Shown: positions 48,410-58,035 of the stretch, one piece after another
Numbering within the stretch: position 1 is the first letter of the stretch
How the letters are laid out: each line of letters begins with the position of its first letter
Origin: Benincasa hispida
Taxonomy: Eukaryota > Streptophyta > Magnoliopsida > Cucurbitales > Cucurbitaceae
Reading direction: 5' to 3'
DNA length: 64,000 nucleotides
Assembly: GCF_009727055.1 (NCBI RefSeq)
Contig: NC_052349.1
Coordinates: 45,549,776 to 45,613,775 of the forward strand
Made by a program: the position numbers and the translations under genes
The notes under the pieces: generated by a model
Told to the model about the DNA's origin: nothing
The model's database searches: none
Seen by the model: only the letters and a program-made list of their open reading frames with translations

Positions 48410-49600
48410 GTGACCCTCAAACACTGTAGCTATGAGAGCCTTCATAAAAGCAGGTCAGCAACATTGTGCTCCGAAGCGATCTTTGTTGACATCACGTCCC
48501 CTCGATGCACTATCTCGCAAAATCAAATGATACTTCCACTCTATGTGTTTGTCGCGCCTATGACTCCTCGGTTTCTTGGAGTTCGCCACTGCCCCACTAT
48601 TATCACAATAGAGGGGTAATGGACCTAGACATATCTTGAAAAACTTCCAGTTCTATCAAAACTTTTCTGAGCCAAACGGCCTCCTTAGCAGCTTCACAGG
48701 CCGCTACGTACTTTGCCTCTATAGTGGAGTCAGCGCATGCCCACCCTTGCTTAGTGCTTCGCCACACTACAGCTCCTCCGTTAAGAGTAAAGACTGACCC
48801 TGATGTGGACTTGCGAGAGTCCTTATTAGTCTGAAAGTCAGAATCCGTGTATCCTATAAGGATCAAATCCCTAGAACCATACACGAGCATATTGTCCCTC
48901 GTTCTCCGAAGATACTTGAGAATGTTCTTCACTGCGGTCTAGTGACCCTAGTCTAGGTTAGACTAATACCTACTAACTATGCTCACAACATAGCAGATGT
49001 TTGGACGAGTACAGAGCATCGCATATATAAAACTGCCAACGGCAGAAGCATATGGGACCCGTCTCATCTCCTCAATCTCTTGAGGCATCTTAGAACACAT
49101 GTCCTTAGACAAAGTGACTCCATGCCTGAATGGCAGTAGGCCCCTCTTGGAGTCCTGCATCGAGTACTTGAGCAACATCTTGTCAATGTACGATGCCTAA
49201 GACAGTGTTAGCACTTTGTTCTTACGATCCCGAAAGATCTATATACCTAGAACAAACTGAGCCTCTCCCAAATCTTTCATTTGGAATTGGGTCGCTAGCC
49301 AGTTCTTAACTGCAGTCAATAGACCTACATCATTCCTAATGAGTAACATATCGTCTACGTACAACACTAAGAAGACTACTGAAGCGTTGATGATCTTTTT
49401 GTATACACAAGATTCATCAACGTTTTGGTCAAAGCCATACGACGTGATCACAGTATCAAACCGTATGTTCCAAGATCGAGATGCCTGTTTCAGTCCATAA
49501 ATAGACCAATTCAGTTTGCAAACCTTTTACTCTTGACCTTGGGCTATGAATCCTTCGGGTTGCACCATGTAAATGGTCTCCTCAAGATTGCCATTTAGAA
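48410..49600 (-). pseudogene. copia RT and RNase H (broken) of deleted element
   Basis: RT fragment 49451-49239: SVVFLVLYVDDMLLIRNDVG, then FQMKDLGEAQFVLGI. Frame 49178-48963: MLLKYSMQDSKRGLLPFRHG, MLCTRPNICYVVSIVSRY. Frame 48932-48603: GYTDSDFQTNKDSRKSTSG, EAKYVAACEAAKEAVWLRKV. The last RNase H block lies near 48410-48600 in broken frames. The upstream RT start, integrase and gag are gone. Confidence 0.9.
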
Positions 49601-49614
49601 AGGCCAACAAGAAT

Positions 49615-50610
49615 ATCTTAAGAAAGAATTTGAGATGAAAGATCTCGGAAGAAAAAATGTTTTCCTTGGCTTGCAAATTGAGTATTTAGCAGATGAGATA
49701 TTTTTTCGTCACAACTTATACAGGAAAAGTTTTGAAAATGTTATATATGGACAAAGCACATCCATTGAACATACCAATGGAAGTTCATTAAAGAAAGATA
49801 TATTTTGACCTCGAGATGATAATGAAGAACTTCTTGGTCCTGAAGTACTATATCTTAGTGAAATTGGTGCACTTATGTATCTTGTTAATAATACAAGACC
49901 GGATATTGCATTTTCAATAAATTTATTAGCAAGATATAGTTCTTCTCCAACAAAAAAAACATTGGAACGAAATTAAACATATACTCCGTCATCTCCAAGG
50001 AACAATTGATATGAGTTTGTTTTATCCAAATAAATCAAATTTTGATTTAGTTGGTTAAACAGATTCTGTAAGATTCTGGATATATATCTTATCCACACAA
50101 AGCTAGATCTCAAACAGATTATCTATTCACATGTGGAGGAACTGTTATATCGTGGCAGTCAGTGAAACATACCATAATGGCTACTTCCTCAAATCATGTT
50201 GAAAATTCTTATAATTCACGAGACTAGTCGAGAATGTGTATGGCGAAGATCAATGACTCAGCACATTTGTGAAACATGTGGTTTGTCTTCTAATAAAAAT
50301 CTTGCAATAATATTATACGAAGACAACACAATATGCATATCCCAAATCAAAGGAGGATATATTAAAGGGGATAGAACAAAGCATATTTCACCAAAGCTTT
50401 TCTACACTCATGATCTTGAAGAAAATGACGACATCACTGTACCACAAATTTGTTCGAAAGATAACCTGACAGACTTATTTACAAAGGCATTACCTATCGC
50501 AACTTTGAAAAACTGGTGCACAATATCAGAATGCGACAACTCAGAGATCTCAAATGATATTCCATGGGAGGGAGTAAATATACTTTTTAGGAGTATAAAT
50601 ATATGAAATG
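49615..50610 (+). pseudogene. copia RT end and RNase H (continuation)
   Basis: Starts YLKKEFEMKDLGRKNVFLGL, continuing the RT cut at 46573. Then EIGALMYLVNNTRPDIAFSI and SINLLARYSSSPT. RNase H at 50196-50606 shows AIILYEDNTICISQIKGG, KHISPKLFYTHDLE and LTDLFTKALP. Several stops are present. Confidence 0.9.
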
Positions 50611-50701
50611 TGTAATTTTTTTTTCTTCACTGGGATTTTTTTTCTATTGAATTTTTTCCTAGTAAGGTTTTAACGAGACATATTTTCTATATATAATGGG
50701 C

Positions 50702-50713
50702 ATCTAAGGGGAG
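50702..50713 (+). promoter_or_regulatory. polypurine tract of short-LTR copia
   Basis: ATCTAAGGGGAG directly before the 3' LTR start TATTATAAAT. Confidence 0.7.
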
Positions 50714-51043
50714 TATTATAAATATTATTTATAATAGATGCCCATTAGATGCTTTGCTTAGTGTCTACTGACCATGGGTCATACCTCCATTTTCCAAAGT
50801 GTTGTCTATGTGTTTCAAGATTACACATATATTAGTGTCCATGTAATCCACTCTTGCAAAATTGTCTATAAATAGTGGCATTTGGTAGATAGATTTTAGA
50901 AAACACATTGGAAAAATTCCATAAAAATTGGAGAAAATAGAGAATTTAGAGAAAATTATTTATTTTATTATTATATTATATTCATTTTAATATTATATTT
51001 TATTGATATCCGTATTATTGTCAGACTTCTCAAGTTCACAACA
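50714..51043 (+). repeat. 3' LTR of short-LTR copia element, upstream of a host gene
   Basis: 330 bp, collinear with the 5' LTR. TATA box TATAAATA at 50867-50874. It ends GTTCACAACA, 531 bp before the start codon of the phosphoglycerate-mutase-like gene and in the same orientation. Confidence 0.83.
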
Positions 51044-51574
51044 AAAACAAGTAAAACAATAATGAAGGACATGTTTCTTTGTGATTTTCTTTTAGAAATA
51101 ACACTTATAGGGTGTTTGACCCCAACATCATAAGTTAATATTAAATAAGTGGCGGCTGCGTTTTTAACCTCAGCAAAATTTACTTGTGTTTAAGAGTGTA
51201 TTGTTTTTGTCTGTTTTGTGTACAACACAGAAACGTGAAGTTTTTCAATTGTTTTGTACGAAACGGATCATGTGAAACAACAAAAACCCAAAAACCAAAA
51301 TCAATCCATTGAAATCTATCTGCTTGTTCCTGTTATTGAGCAAAAGCCCTTTTCCCACACTGCATCCACCGGCCCATCTCCGATCAGATCTATTCCCTTT
51401 TTCTCTAGATCTGCCCACCAACGAAAAACAATAAAGAAAATAACCCCTCGATTCGTTTCAATCTAAAATCCCCCTCGCATTATGCAGAATTCTTGCTCCC
51501 AAATGCTCAATCATGAGCATTTCCAGTGAGGAAATCGCTGAGATCGATAAGGTTTGTGCATCGATTTCGCTGAA
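51044..51574 (+). promoter_or_regulatory. presumed promoter and 5' UTR of the histidine-phosphatase gene
   Basis: No retroelement match. Composition changes from AT-rich to mixed and pyrimidine-rich (51350-51450), as in many plant 5' UTRs. No convincing TATA box is seen near the start. An in-frame upstream ATG lies at 51554. Confidence 0.45.
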
Positions 51575-53510
51575 ATGGGATCGGCCCAGTCCGTGCAATT
51601 AGCGGAGGAAAGAGAGGAGGACGAGGAGGAGGAAGAAGAAGACGACAATGAAGATGATGGTGATGATAATGTCGAGCCGGCCAGAGCTGAATTGGATAAC
51701 TACTTGGTCAAGAAGGTTCTCGAGCAGGAGCCGGAGATGCTACCTTGTCACGCATTAGCGTCGCCGTTGTCCCCTCAGCCGTCGTCCCTTGGTACGCCTC
51801 GATTGGGGCCGGCGATCAAGGTCTGGGACCCGTATAATGTTCTGGCGCCTCCACCGCAGCTGCCTCCGCCGCCGTTGTTCACGCGGAGCTTCTCGTCTAG
51901 TTCGATTGACGACGATCGGGTGGTTATGGAGGTTTTCCTGATCAGCCACGGGGAGTGTGAGTTGAATTTGAGGTCGGACTTGGTCGGCGGGCGGTGCCCT
52001 GAGGCGGGTTTGACGCCGAAAGGCAAGCGCCAGGGAAGAGCGTTGGCGGTGTTCTTGAAATCTCAGGGGGTTCGTTTCAATGCCGTGTATTCGTCTCCCT
52101 TGGATCGGGCCCGATCCATGGCGGTTTCAGTTTGCCAGGTAATAATTCCGTCGCATTACGCTCATCAACTGTTTGTCAATTGTCCTCTGTGGCATTCATT
52201 TTCTTTTTAGCGTAGGATTGAATCGAGGTTACTTGGTTTGCTAATCTCTTGTTCATCCTTTGAATTTGATGAAAATCTTGGTTTCAAACAATCTATGAAG
52301 ATTTTGTTAGATGATATAATTAAATTTACCATAAACCTATCGGCTTGACTCTTAGGTCAGTTGGTGATTGAAGAGATTTTACAATATAACTAACTAAATG
52401 AGGAATGGGCTATGTTGTGCCCACCATAGTATTATAGTTTAGGCAAGCAAGCAAGCAATGGATAGTAATAAACCTTAGCCAACTACTATTGCATTTGAAT
52501 ACTTCAAGAATCCCAGCTAGATGATGATATTCTTAGTTGGATTCTGGAGGGTTATCGATGATTTGTTCTGGTTGGGGCTGGATTTAAATGGTTGAAAATC
52601 TTGGGTTGATGGTAGAAACTATCTCCTGGATATTGCATTGTTATAGAATCAAGGTATTTGATTGAAACCAGTGGATAGCTGTAGCTGCTATTGCTATGGC
52701 CTACAAGTGACTTGGTTAATGCCTGCGTTACATTACATCTTTGATTCTTTTTTCTGGATTGTTTTTTTTTCTTGAATTGTGTAGACCATCTATGAAATGA
52801 ACTTGCAGGAAATGAATTTTATGGAGGAACAAATACAAAACTCAGATGCCCTTACAGAGATGAGTCAAGGACACTGGGAGCGTTGCCTTCGGTCTGAAAT
52901 ATATACGCCTGAAACATTAAACTTCATTGATCGAATTCAACCCGACTTCTCTCCACCAGCTGGAGAATCGCTAAGGCAGGTTGAATTCCGTATGGTTCAT
53001 TTTCTTAATGGAACCATCTTGGAACTTCCTGAAAAGCTGAGGTCAGATGTTTTATCACACCGTCCCAATGAGACACTTCAAATGTCACACGAACTAACCA
53101 ACTCAATTCACGATCGAGATGGGCATTCTCTCCCATCCCCACATTGGGACTTGCCTCATAGGCAGCGGCACGGGATCACGAGGAGAAAGTCTGGCAAAAG
53201 CAGGCTACAAACTGTAACCACCACTGGAGAACATGAAGCTGAAGACGAGATCTCCCCTCATGATGCCACTCACCAAAGTACACTAAATGATTTAAGTATC
53301 AGGAACTCCTCCTTGTGTACGACTTGTATCGGCATCTTCACGCATTCAATTCCAATTAAATGTCTCCTCGCAGGCCTCCTCGAATGCAGCTTGGTAATGC
53401 TGCACAAGTTTTGCATTGAAGATTCATCTGTGACTGTTTTACAACATTCACTAAAATCAGGCTGGCAGATAAAAACGTTGAATGATACCGCACACCTCAG
53501 GCTTCTCTAA
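51575..53510 (+). CDS. phosphoglycerate mutase-like (histidine phosphatase superfamily) protein
   Basis: Two exons, 51575-52138 and 52809-53510, give 421 residues. The donor CAG|GT (52139) and acceptor TTGCAG (52803-52808) join in frame as VCQ|EMNF. Residues about 9-32 are very acidic. The phosphatase core starts near 118: LISHGEC with His125, then VGGRCPEAGLTPKGKRQGRA and YSSPLDRARSMAV. The second His is His367 in GVFTHS-like GIFTHSIPIKCL. The family RHG motif reads SHG. I chose the Met at 51575 because MGSAQS fits N-myristoylation; an in-frame ATG at 51554 would add seven residues. The family dephosphorylates or isomerises phospho-compounds through phospho-His; the substrate is unknown. Confidence 0.87.
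52139..52808 (+). other. intron of the histidine-phosphatase gene
   Basis: 670 bp, GT...AG, AT-rich, with a T-rich tract (52762-52775) before the acceptor. A competing AG at about 52783 is followed by ACCATC, which would break the family sequence. Confidence 0.85.
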
Positions 53511-54421
53511 TGAAAGCAATTCCACTTCCCTATCGGTCGATTCCAATGCCAGAAGAGGATCTGTTATAATATAATGGCCAAATCTGCCATTTATATCATT
53601 TTTGGATTGAACTTTTCCTTTTAATCCTTTTCCTTGTTTTTTTTGCTTTAGCAGGCAATATTCTCGAATCCCTGTTGTAAACTTTTTAGTATTTATGATA
53701 GATTCAACCCCCCCACACCTCTCACAGAATTATGGCAAAGTGAAAGTTGCTGTATCAAGTGATTAAGTTGCTGTATCAAGTGATTCTTTTGATAATATGT
53801 ACCATTTTATCATTGATCTTATGTGATTGAATTATACATACAGGCACGATCTTCTCATGAAAGCAGGTTGGCAGCACAGCAGCTCGAGACTGATGGGAAA
53901 TCTACTTGTTTGGTTGTTTTGATCTGAAAATGCTGTTCTTTTCTCCTTATCATTTGCAGACATTGTTAAGTGGAAGCGAAAACTCCTGTTGGCATAAAAG
54001 TACTTTTCTGTTGTTGGTTGTTGTCCTTGATGAAATTGAAGGGAAAGGACATGGACAACCAAATTGCTGCTAGAAAGTAGAATTTAAAGCTTTTTCATGT
54101 TGTCACAAAACGGTGCCGTCACATGGGCTGTGGGTCTGAGATTAGAAGAAAAAAGAGACCCCTTTGAGACTGGAACTTCTTGTTCGCCATTAAAATGGCC
54201 ATCTCTTCCTTTCTCACGTAAATGGTGGAATCTTTCTGTACTTTGACGAATGAAACCAGACAAAAAACAAACAGATCAAAGAGAAAACAAAGAGCTTTTA
54301 TATCAGCAGACTTGCAAAACGACATTGGATAAAACCGCCATTCCCGTGATGTTCAATCACTTCACAAAACTCACTCTTTTACTGGTTTATCCTCTTCTTT
54401 TGCCATAATTCCCATCAATCT
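53511..54421. other. intergenic: 3' UTR of the phosphatase gene and promoter of the AGP-like gene
   Basis: No ORF that I support. TTTTAATCC/TTGTTTTT-rich DNA at 53600-53700 is a plausible 3' end of the upstream transcript. Confidence 0.5.
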
Positions 54422-54422
54422 T

Positions 54423-54428
54423 TATATA
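54423..54428 (+). promoter_or_regulatory. TATA box of the AGP-like gene
   Basis: TATATA in CTTTATATACC, 62 bp before the ATG at 54490, a normal spacing for a short plant 5' UTR. Confidence 0.6.
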
Positions 54429-54489
54429 CCAGTTATTTCTTCTTCATTGGTTGCCATAGAATTTCTTACAGAAAGATCTCTCTGCATCA

Positions 54490-54807
54490 ATGGCTGCTGC
54501 TGCTGTCTGCTTCTGTGTTGCCTTGTCTCTGGCCACCTTTTTGGCCTTATCTCCCGCAGCCGCCTCTTCAATATCACCTTCTCCGCCCGTTTCACCTAAC
54601 AAAACGTCCCAAAATATGTCTTCGTTTTTCCCTTCTCCTGTTGATGAGCATTCTTCTCCCATTTCTGCCGATCTGGCCTCGGCACCGGGCTCCGGCAAGT
54701 TCATGGGGAAGAGTGGGTCAAGCTATGTGAAGCTCAATCATGGGGTCTCAGGATTTGGTCTGAGCATTTGTGGTTTGTTTAGTTTAAGAGTTTTTCTTAG
54801 TGTTTGA
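54490..54807 (+). CDS. small arabinogalactan-like secreted protein, probably GPI-anchored
   Basis: 105 residues, single exon. Residues 1-26 are an Ala/Leu-rich signal peptide (AVCFCVALSLATFLALSPAA). The mature part is short and rich in Ser and Pro (SISPSPPVSPNKTSQ), with SP and PP pairs that are typical targets of prolyl hydroxylation and arabinogalactan addition. Acidic and Gly/Ser stretches follow (SAPGSGKFMGKSGSS). The last 17 residues (GFGLSICGLFSLRVFLSV region) are hydrophobic after small residues, as in a GPI-attachment signal. The start codon follows a TATA box. Likely a cell-surface proteoglycan core; I do not recognise a specific orthologue. A non-classical AGP or an unrelated secreted peptide are alternatives. 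Confidence 0.72.
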   Translation: MAAAAVCFCVALSLATFLALSPAAASSISPSPPVSPNKTSQNMSSFFPSPVDEHSSPISADLASAPGSGKFMGKSGSSYVKLNHGVSGFGLSICGLFSLRVFLSV

Positions 54808-55540
54808 TTCGTTTACATTATGCAGCTTCAGCTTTTATTTGACCTTTGGGTTGAAGATTTCTTGTTTGGATTTATGTGCATTGAGACTCTACTAGATGAA
54901 ATGTATTGTAATTTTCATTTATGTGTTTTGGAACTCATTTGAATTGTGTTTGCTCCGAAGATGTTGATTGATGAATGGGGATGAATATTACTAGAGTAAC
55001 TTAGAATCACACTCCCTAGTATAAAAAAAAATATTTATACCCTTAAGGCCTTAAACTAATTTATTCCTTTATTAGGTAATTGAAAATTTTAAAGATTGGT
55101 TACTATATTTATTTTGAGCATTTAACATTAGTGGAAGGTTTAAATTTTTTATAACACATATTTTATACTGGTTGAGTTATATGAGTTTTATTTGACTAAT
55201 ATGTGATATGTGTAGTTCGAATCTTCTTATTCTAATGTATATCCTTTATGTGTATATAGCAAAATCAAGTTTTAATTTTTTTTTTTTTTTTTTCCAATTA
55301 TGAACTTTTTTACAAGGTCCAAACGAAATATTGTTCATTTTCTAAAACAAGTTTCACAAACTTTTACTTGCATCACCACAAAGTAAAATTACATATTCGA
55401 ATTGTTTGTTTACAAGTGCTATATTTAGCAGTTTTGGTACTTGCTATTTGCTCTTTATTTTTTATATATAAAAATGTTTTCCCCTTTTGTTATTCATTAA
55501 TATAATTTTCATTCTTTTAATTCTCATTGCTTTTTCTGTT
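54808..55540. other. AT-rich intergenic DNA
   Basis: 3' UTR of the AGP-like gene, then AT-rich DNA with a T-run at 55276-55294. No gene is seen. Confidence 0.5.
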
Positions 55541-57734
55541 TCTATGTCATCTCGAGATAATGTTGGGTTGGGGATGTCTCTGTTGAGACTTTTCGGTATT
55601 CCCAAGTCCTCTGTCATCTTTGTGAATGCTTCTTGTTGGGAAGAGGTTGACATTATTGGTTTTGGTATTATACTTGTTGGATTTTATATCCTAAAATTTG
55701 TGGTTTGTAAACAACTTATTTTGTTAATCAATATAGACGTTACTGAAGTTTGATTTAATAAAGTTGTTATTGAATGTTTTAATTGCTCATTTCGTTTTAG
55801 AAATAACCTAAATCCAATAAACTAAGATCCATGACTATTACATGAGTAAAGAATGAATCAAGTTCAAGCAAGAGTGAATCAAGTTCAAGTAAATAGCCAA
55901 AATGGTCTATAGTATACGGATAAGGCTAGGTAGGTCTATAATATATGGATAAGGCTAGGTACCTTAGTCTGGGGACACTATCGGATGTAGCCCACTTTGT
56001 AGATGTTACAATTATTGTACAGTGCTACAAACGAAGTGATCCTGATTCGTTCATGTGGAGACATGCGAGTGGGGGCATCCTATGCGAAGAGTTTGTATAA
56101 GATTGAACCAAGAAATAAGATCGGACCTAGGTAACTTGAAAGCTAACTATGAACTTCTGTTTATTCGGGATTATCCTTATATTTGCATAAGTGAGGGTTG
56201 ACTCAACAACGCCCACTCAATAAGCCTCCCATTTAAGGGGTAAAACTGGGTAGATAGCTAGGGACAGGGTGTAAGATGAAATTCACTCCTACTCATTTTT
56301 AAGGATAGTAGATAGGTTGTTCCCTTAAGTATTGGCTCTGGATCTTGAACAAGAGGTTCTACCCTCTCATTGACCCGAGAAGGGCTCGGTTTAGTGATTA
56401 GATTACAAACCAATTGTTCATTAAAGAATCAGTGGGACTTAAGAAATAAGATGTAATCTCGGGGTAAAATAACTTTTGACCCAACCATTATTACAAACAA
56501 CTTGTGAAGGTTTGACTTATTGATTATAGTTATATCGAGTAGACAGAACTATATCTACAAAGGAGTGCAACTACGGGGCTTTCATGGAGTGATCTGGTAG
56601 TTAACGAATGTTGGTTAATTTGGGTTAAAGACTTTAGCCAGTTAATCTCGGATCATTAGAGTCCATGATCTTAGATCTCCTACTAGCTCACAAACAGATT
56701 AAACCTTAGAATAGTGTGATGAGAGAATTTGAGACGTTAAAATTCAAATTAAGGGAATTAGTAATTATATACGATATAATTACATGTTTAATTAACGAAT
56801 TAAATGAAATTGGAGAATCGTATAATATTTAAATATGATTTAAATATTAAAATTACATGAGTGAGGATTCATGTTTGTGGAATTAGTGGTGTAAATAATT
56901 TAATTTAAATGATTAAATTGTTTAATTAATTATTTAAGTTAATTTTATTTAAATTAATTATTTGAATTAATTTTATTTAAAATTAGAATTTTGAATTTTT
57001 GAAAAATTCAAATATTAAATTCAATTTTAGTTTTAATTTAAATTTTCTGAATATTTAATTAATAAAAATTGAATTTAAAAATTAAAAATTTGGAAAAACC
57101 CAATTTAGTGAGTTTCTCAACCTTTTGACACTCACAATTCTATTTAAATCCACTCACTTGATGTGGATTTAGTGTCAATTTGTTGTGCAATTTGATTGCA
57201 CTAATTAAATTGAATAAAACTCAGTTGATTTAGTTGAGAGAGAAGGACTTGCAAAAGAAAATTGTGATGAATTTTGTTGAAGAAGTGTTCTTCATTTTGA
57301 GGGGGGGGGGAAATGACTTCTCCTTCAAAATCCCTAAAATTCAAGCTCATTTTGAATCCCACAATTCAATTTAAGGTCCGAGAATAGTAAGAAAGATCAA
57401 GTGGTGATCTATTATACTTTTGGAGTCAAGAAAAGTAGAGGAGGTCTTCAAAGATATATCTTCAAACCCTATTTTAGTTTATGAACATGGTTTCTTAATT
57501 GCTAAAATTGATGAATTAGAGTGGTTAATGATTTTGTTTTCTTCCGCTAATTGCATGCTAACTTCAACAATACTGCTTGATGAGTCCTTAGTGGTTAAGG
57601 ATGCAACTAATGGCTATAAAGATTTTTACTTGTCTTCAACCTGTGCTGAGGCCAATGCAGTTGTTGAGGGGATGAAAGTGGAATTTCAAATTGAGGTGGC
57701 TGATATTACGATTTTTTTATTATTATTATTGTGA
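55541..57734 (+). pseudogene. RNase H-like (RVT_3-type) fragment split by a solo LTR
   Basis: The left piece ends at 55674 and includes SSVIFVNASCWEEVDIIGFG. The right piece starts at 57575 and includes SSTCAEANAVVEGMKVEF. The order resembles the RNase H-like domain found at the ends of plant LINEs and as stand-alone genes: (V)DAS, GxG, AEAxAxxxGL, then a third acidic block (ADITIF). Both pieces share one reading frame once the LTR and one target copy are ignored. The first Asp is replaced (NAS). The piece ends in a Leu run and a stop at 57732. LINE origin is inference. Confidence 0.5.
55675..57569 (+). mobile_element. solo copia LTR with perfect 5-bp target duplication
   Basis: Starts TGTTGGATTT and ends ACTTCAACA. 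It is 1895 bp, related to 34311-36204, and flanked by ATACT at 55670-55674 and 57570-57574. A G-run (57300-57310) lies inside. No internal element sequence is present. Confidence 0.92.
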
Positions 57735-58035
57735 GCGATCCTTATTTGGAGGTTCATCATTTCATTGACGAAATTTGGATGTTGGCTTCTTCGTTCCTTT
57801 CCTTCCACTTTCGTTTTATGCATCGGGATTGGAATCATACTACTCATGATCTCGCTCGAAAGATTTTTCTGTTGTCTCTCTCTTGACTCTCTAATTTTTC
57901 AAAATGGTTAGTTTCTAGTTATAACCATGGTGTACAGAACTTTGTTTCTCTTTCTGTCGGAGGTTGGCAATTCTTTAATCTAGTGTACTCTCTTTGTTAA
58001 AAAAAATTCTCATTACTCGCTACATTACCCATTTA
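57735..58035. other. intergenic DNA, no gene seen
   Basis: About 300 bp without a supported ORF, ending at the Harbinger-like insertion. Confidence 0.5.

Larger units (their letters stand above)
46574..49609 (-). mobile_element. internally deleted copia insertion with perfect 5-bp target duplication
   Basis: Flanked by AGAAT at 46569-46573 and 49610-49614. Begins TGAAGGATC, the end of the 3' LTR (48261-46574 on the minus strand). RNase H and RT parts follow (48603-49600). The other end is just GGCCAACA, so only the last few bases of a 5' LTR remain. The host RT reads on in frame-compatible order across it. Confidence 0.87.
42429..51043 (+). mobile_element. Ty1/copia element with short LTRs, two internal insertions
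   Basis: 5' LTR 42429-42837, 3' LTR 50714-51043, flanks AAACC (42424-42428) and AAAAC (51044-51048). Order: gag zinc knuckle (43540), protease (43960), pre-integrase and integrase (44120-44960), an unidentified block (44966-45680), RT (45709-46573), an inserted minus-strand copia (46574-49609), then RT end and RNase H (49615-50610). Many stops. The LTRs lack the TG start in this copy (TATTATAAAT). Confidence 0.85.

Noticed and set aside
53832..54325. Two minus-strand ORFs of about 70 codons between host genes
   Set aside because: No domain, no codon bias or promoter signs; they lie in presumed UTR and promoter DNA.
55462..55653. Minus-strand ORF opposite the RNase H-like piece
   Set aside because: It is antisense to a frame that is continuous across the LTR insertion and has no recognisable motif.
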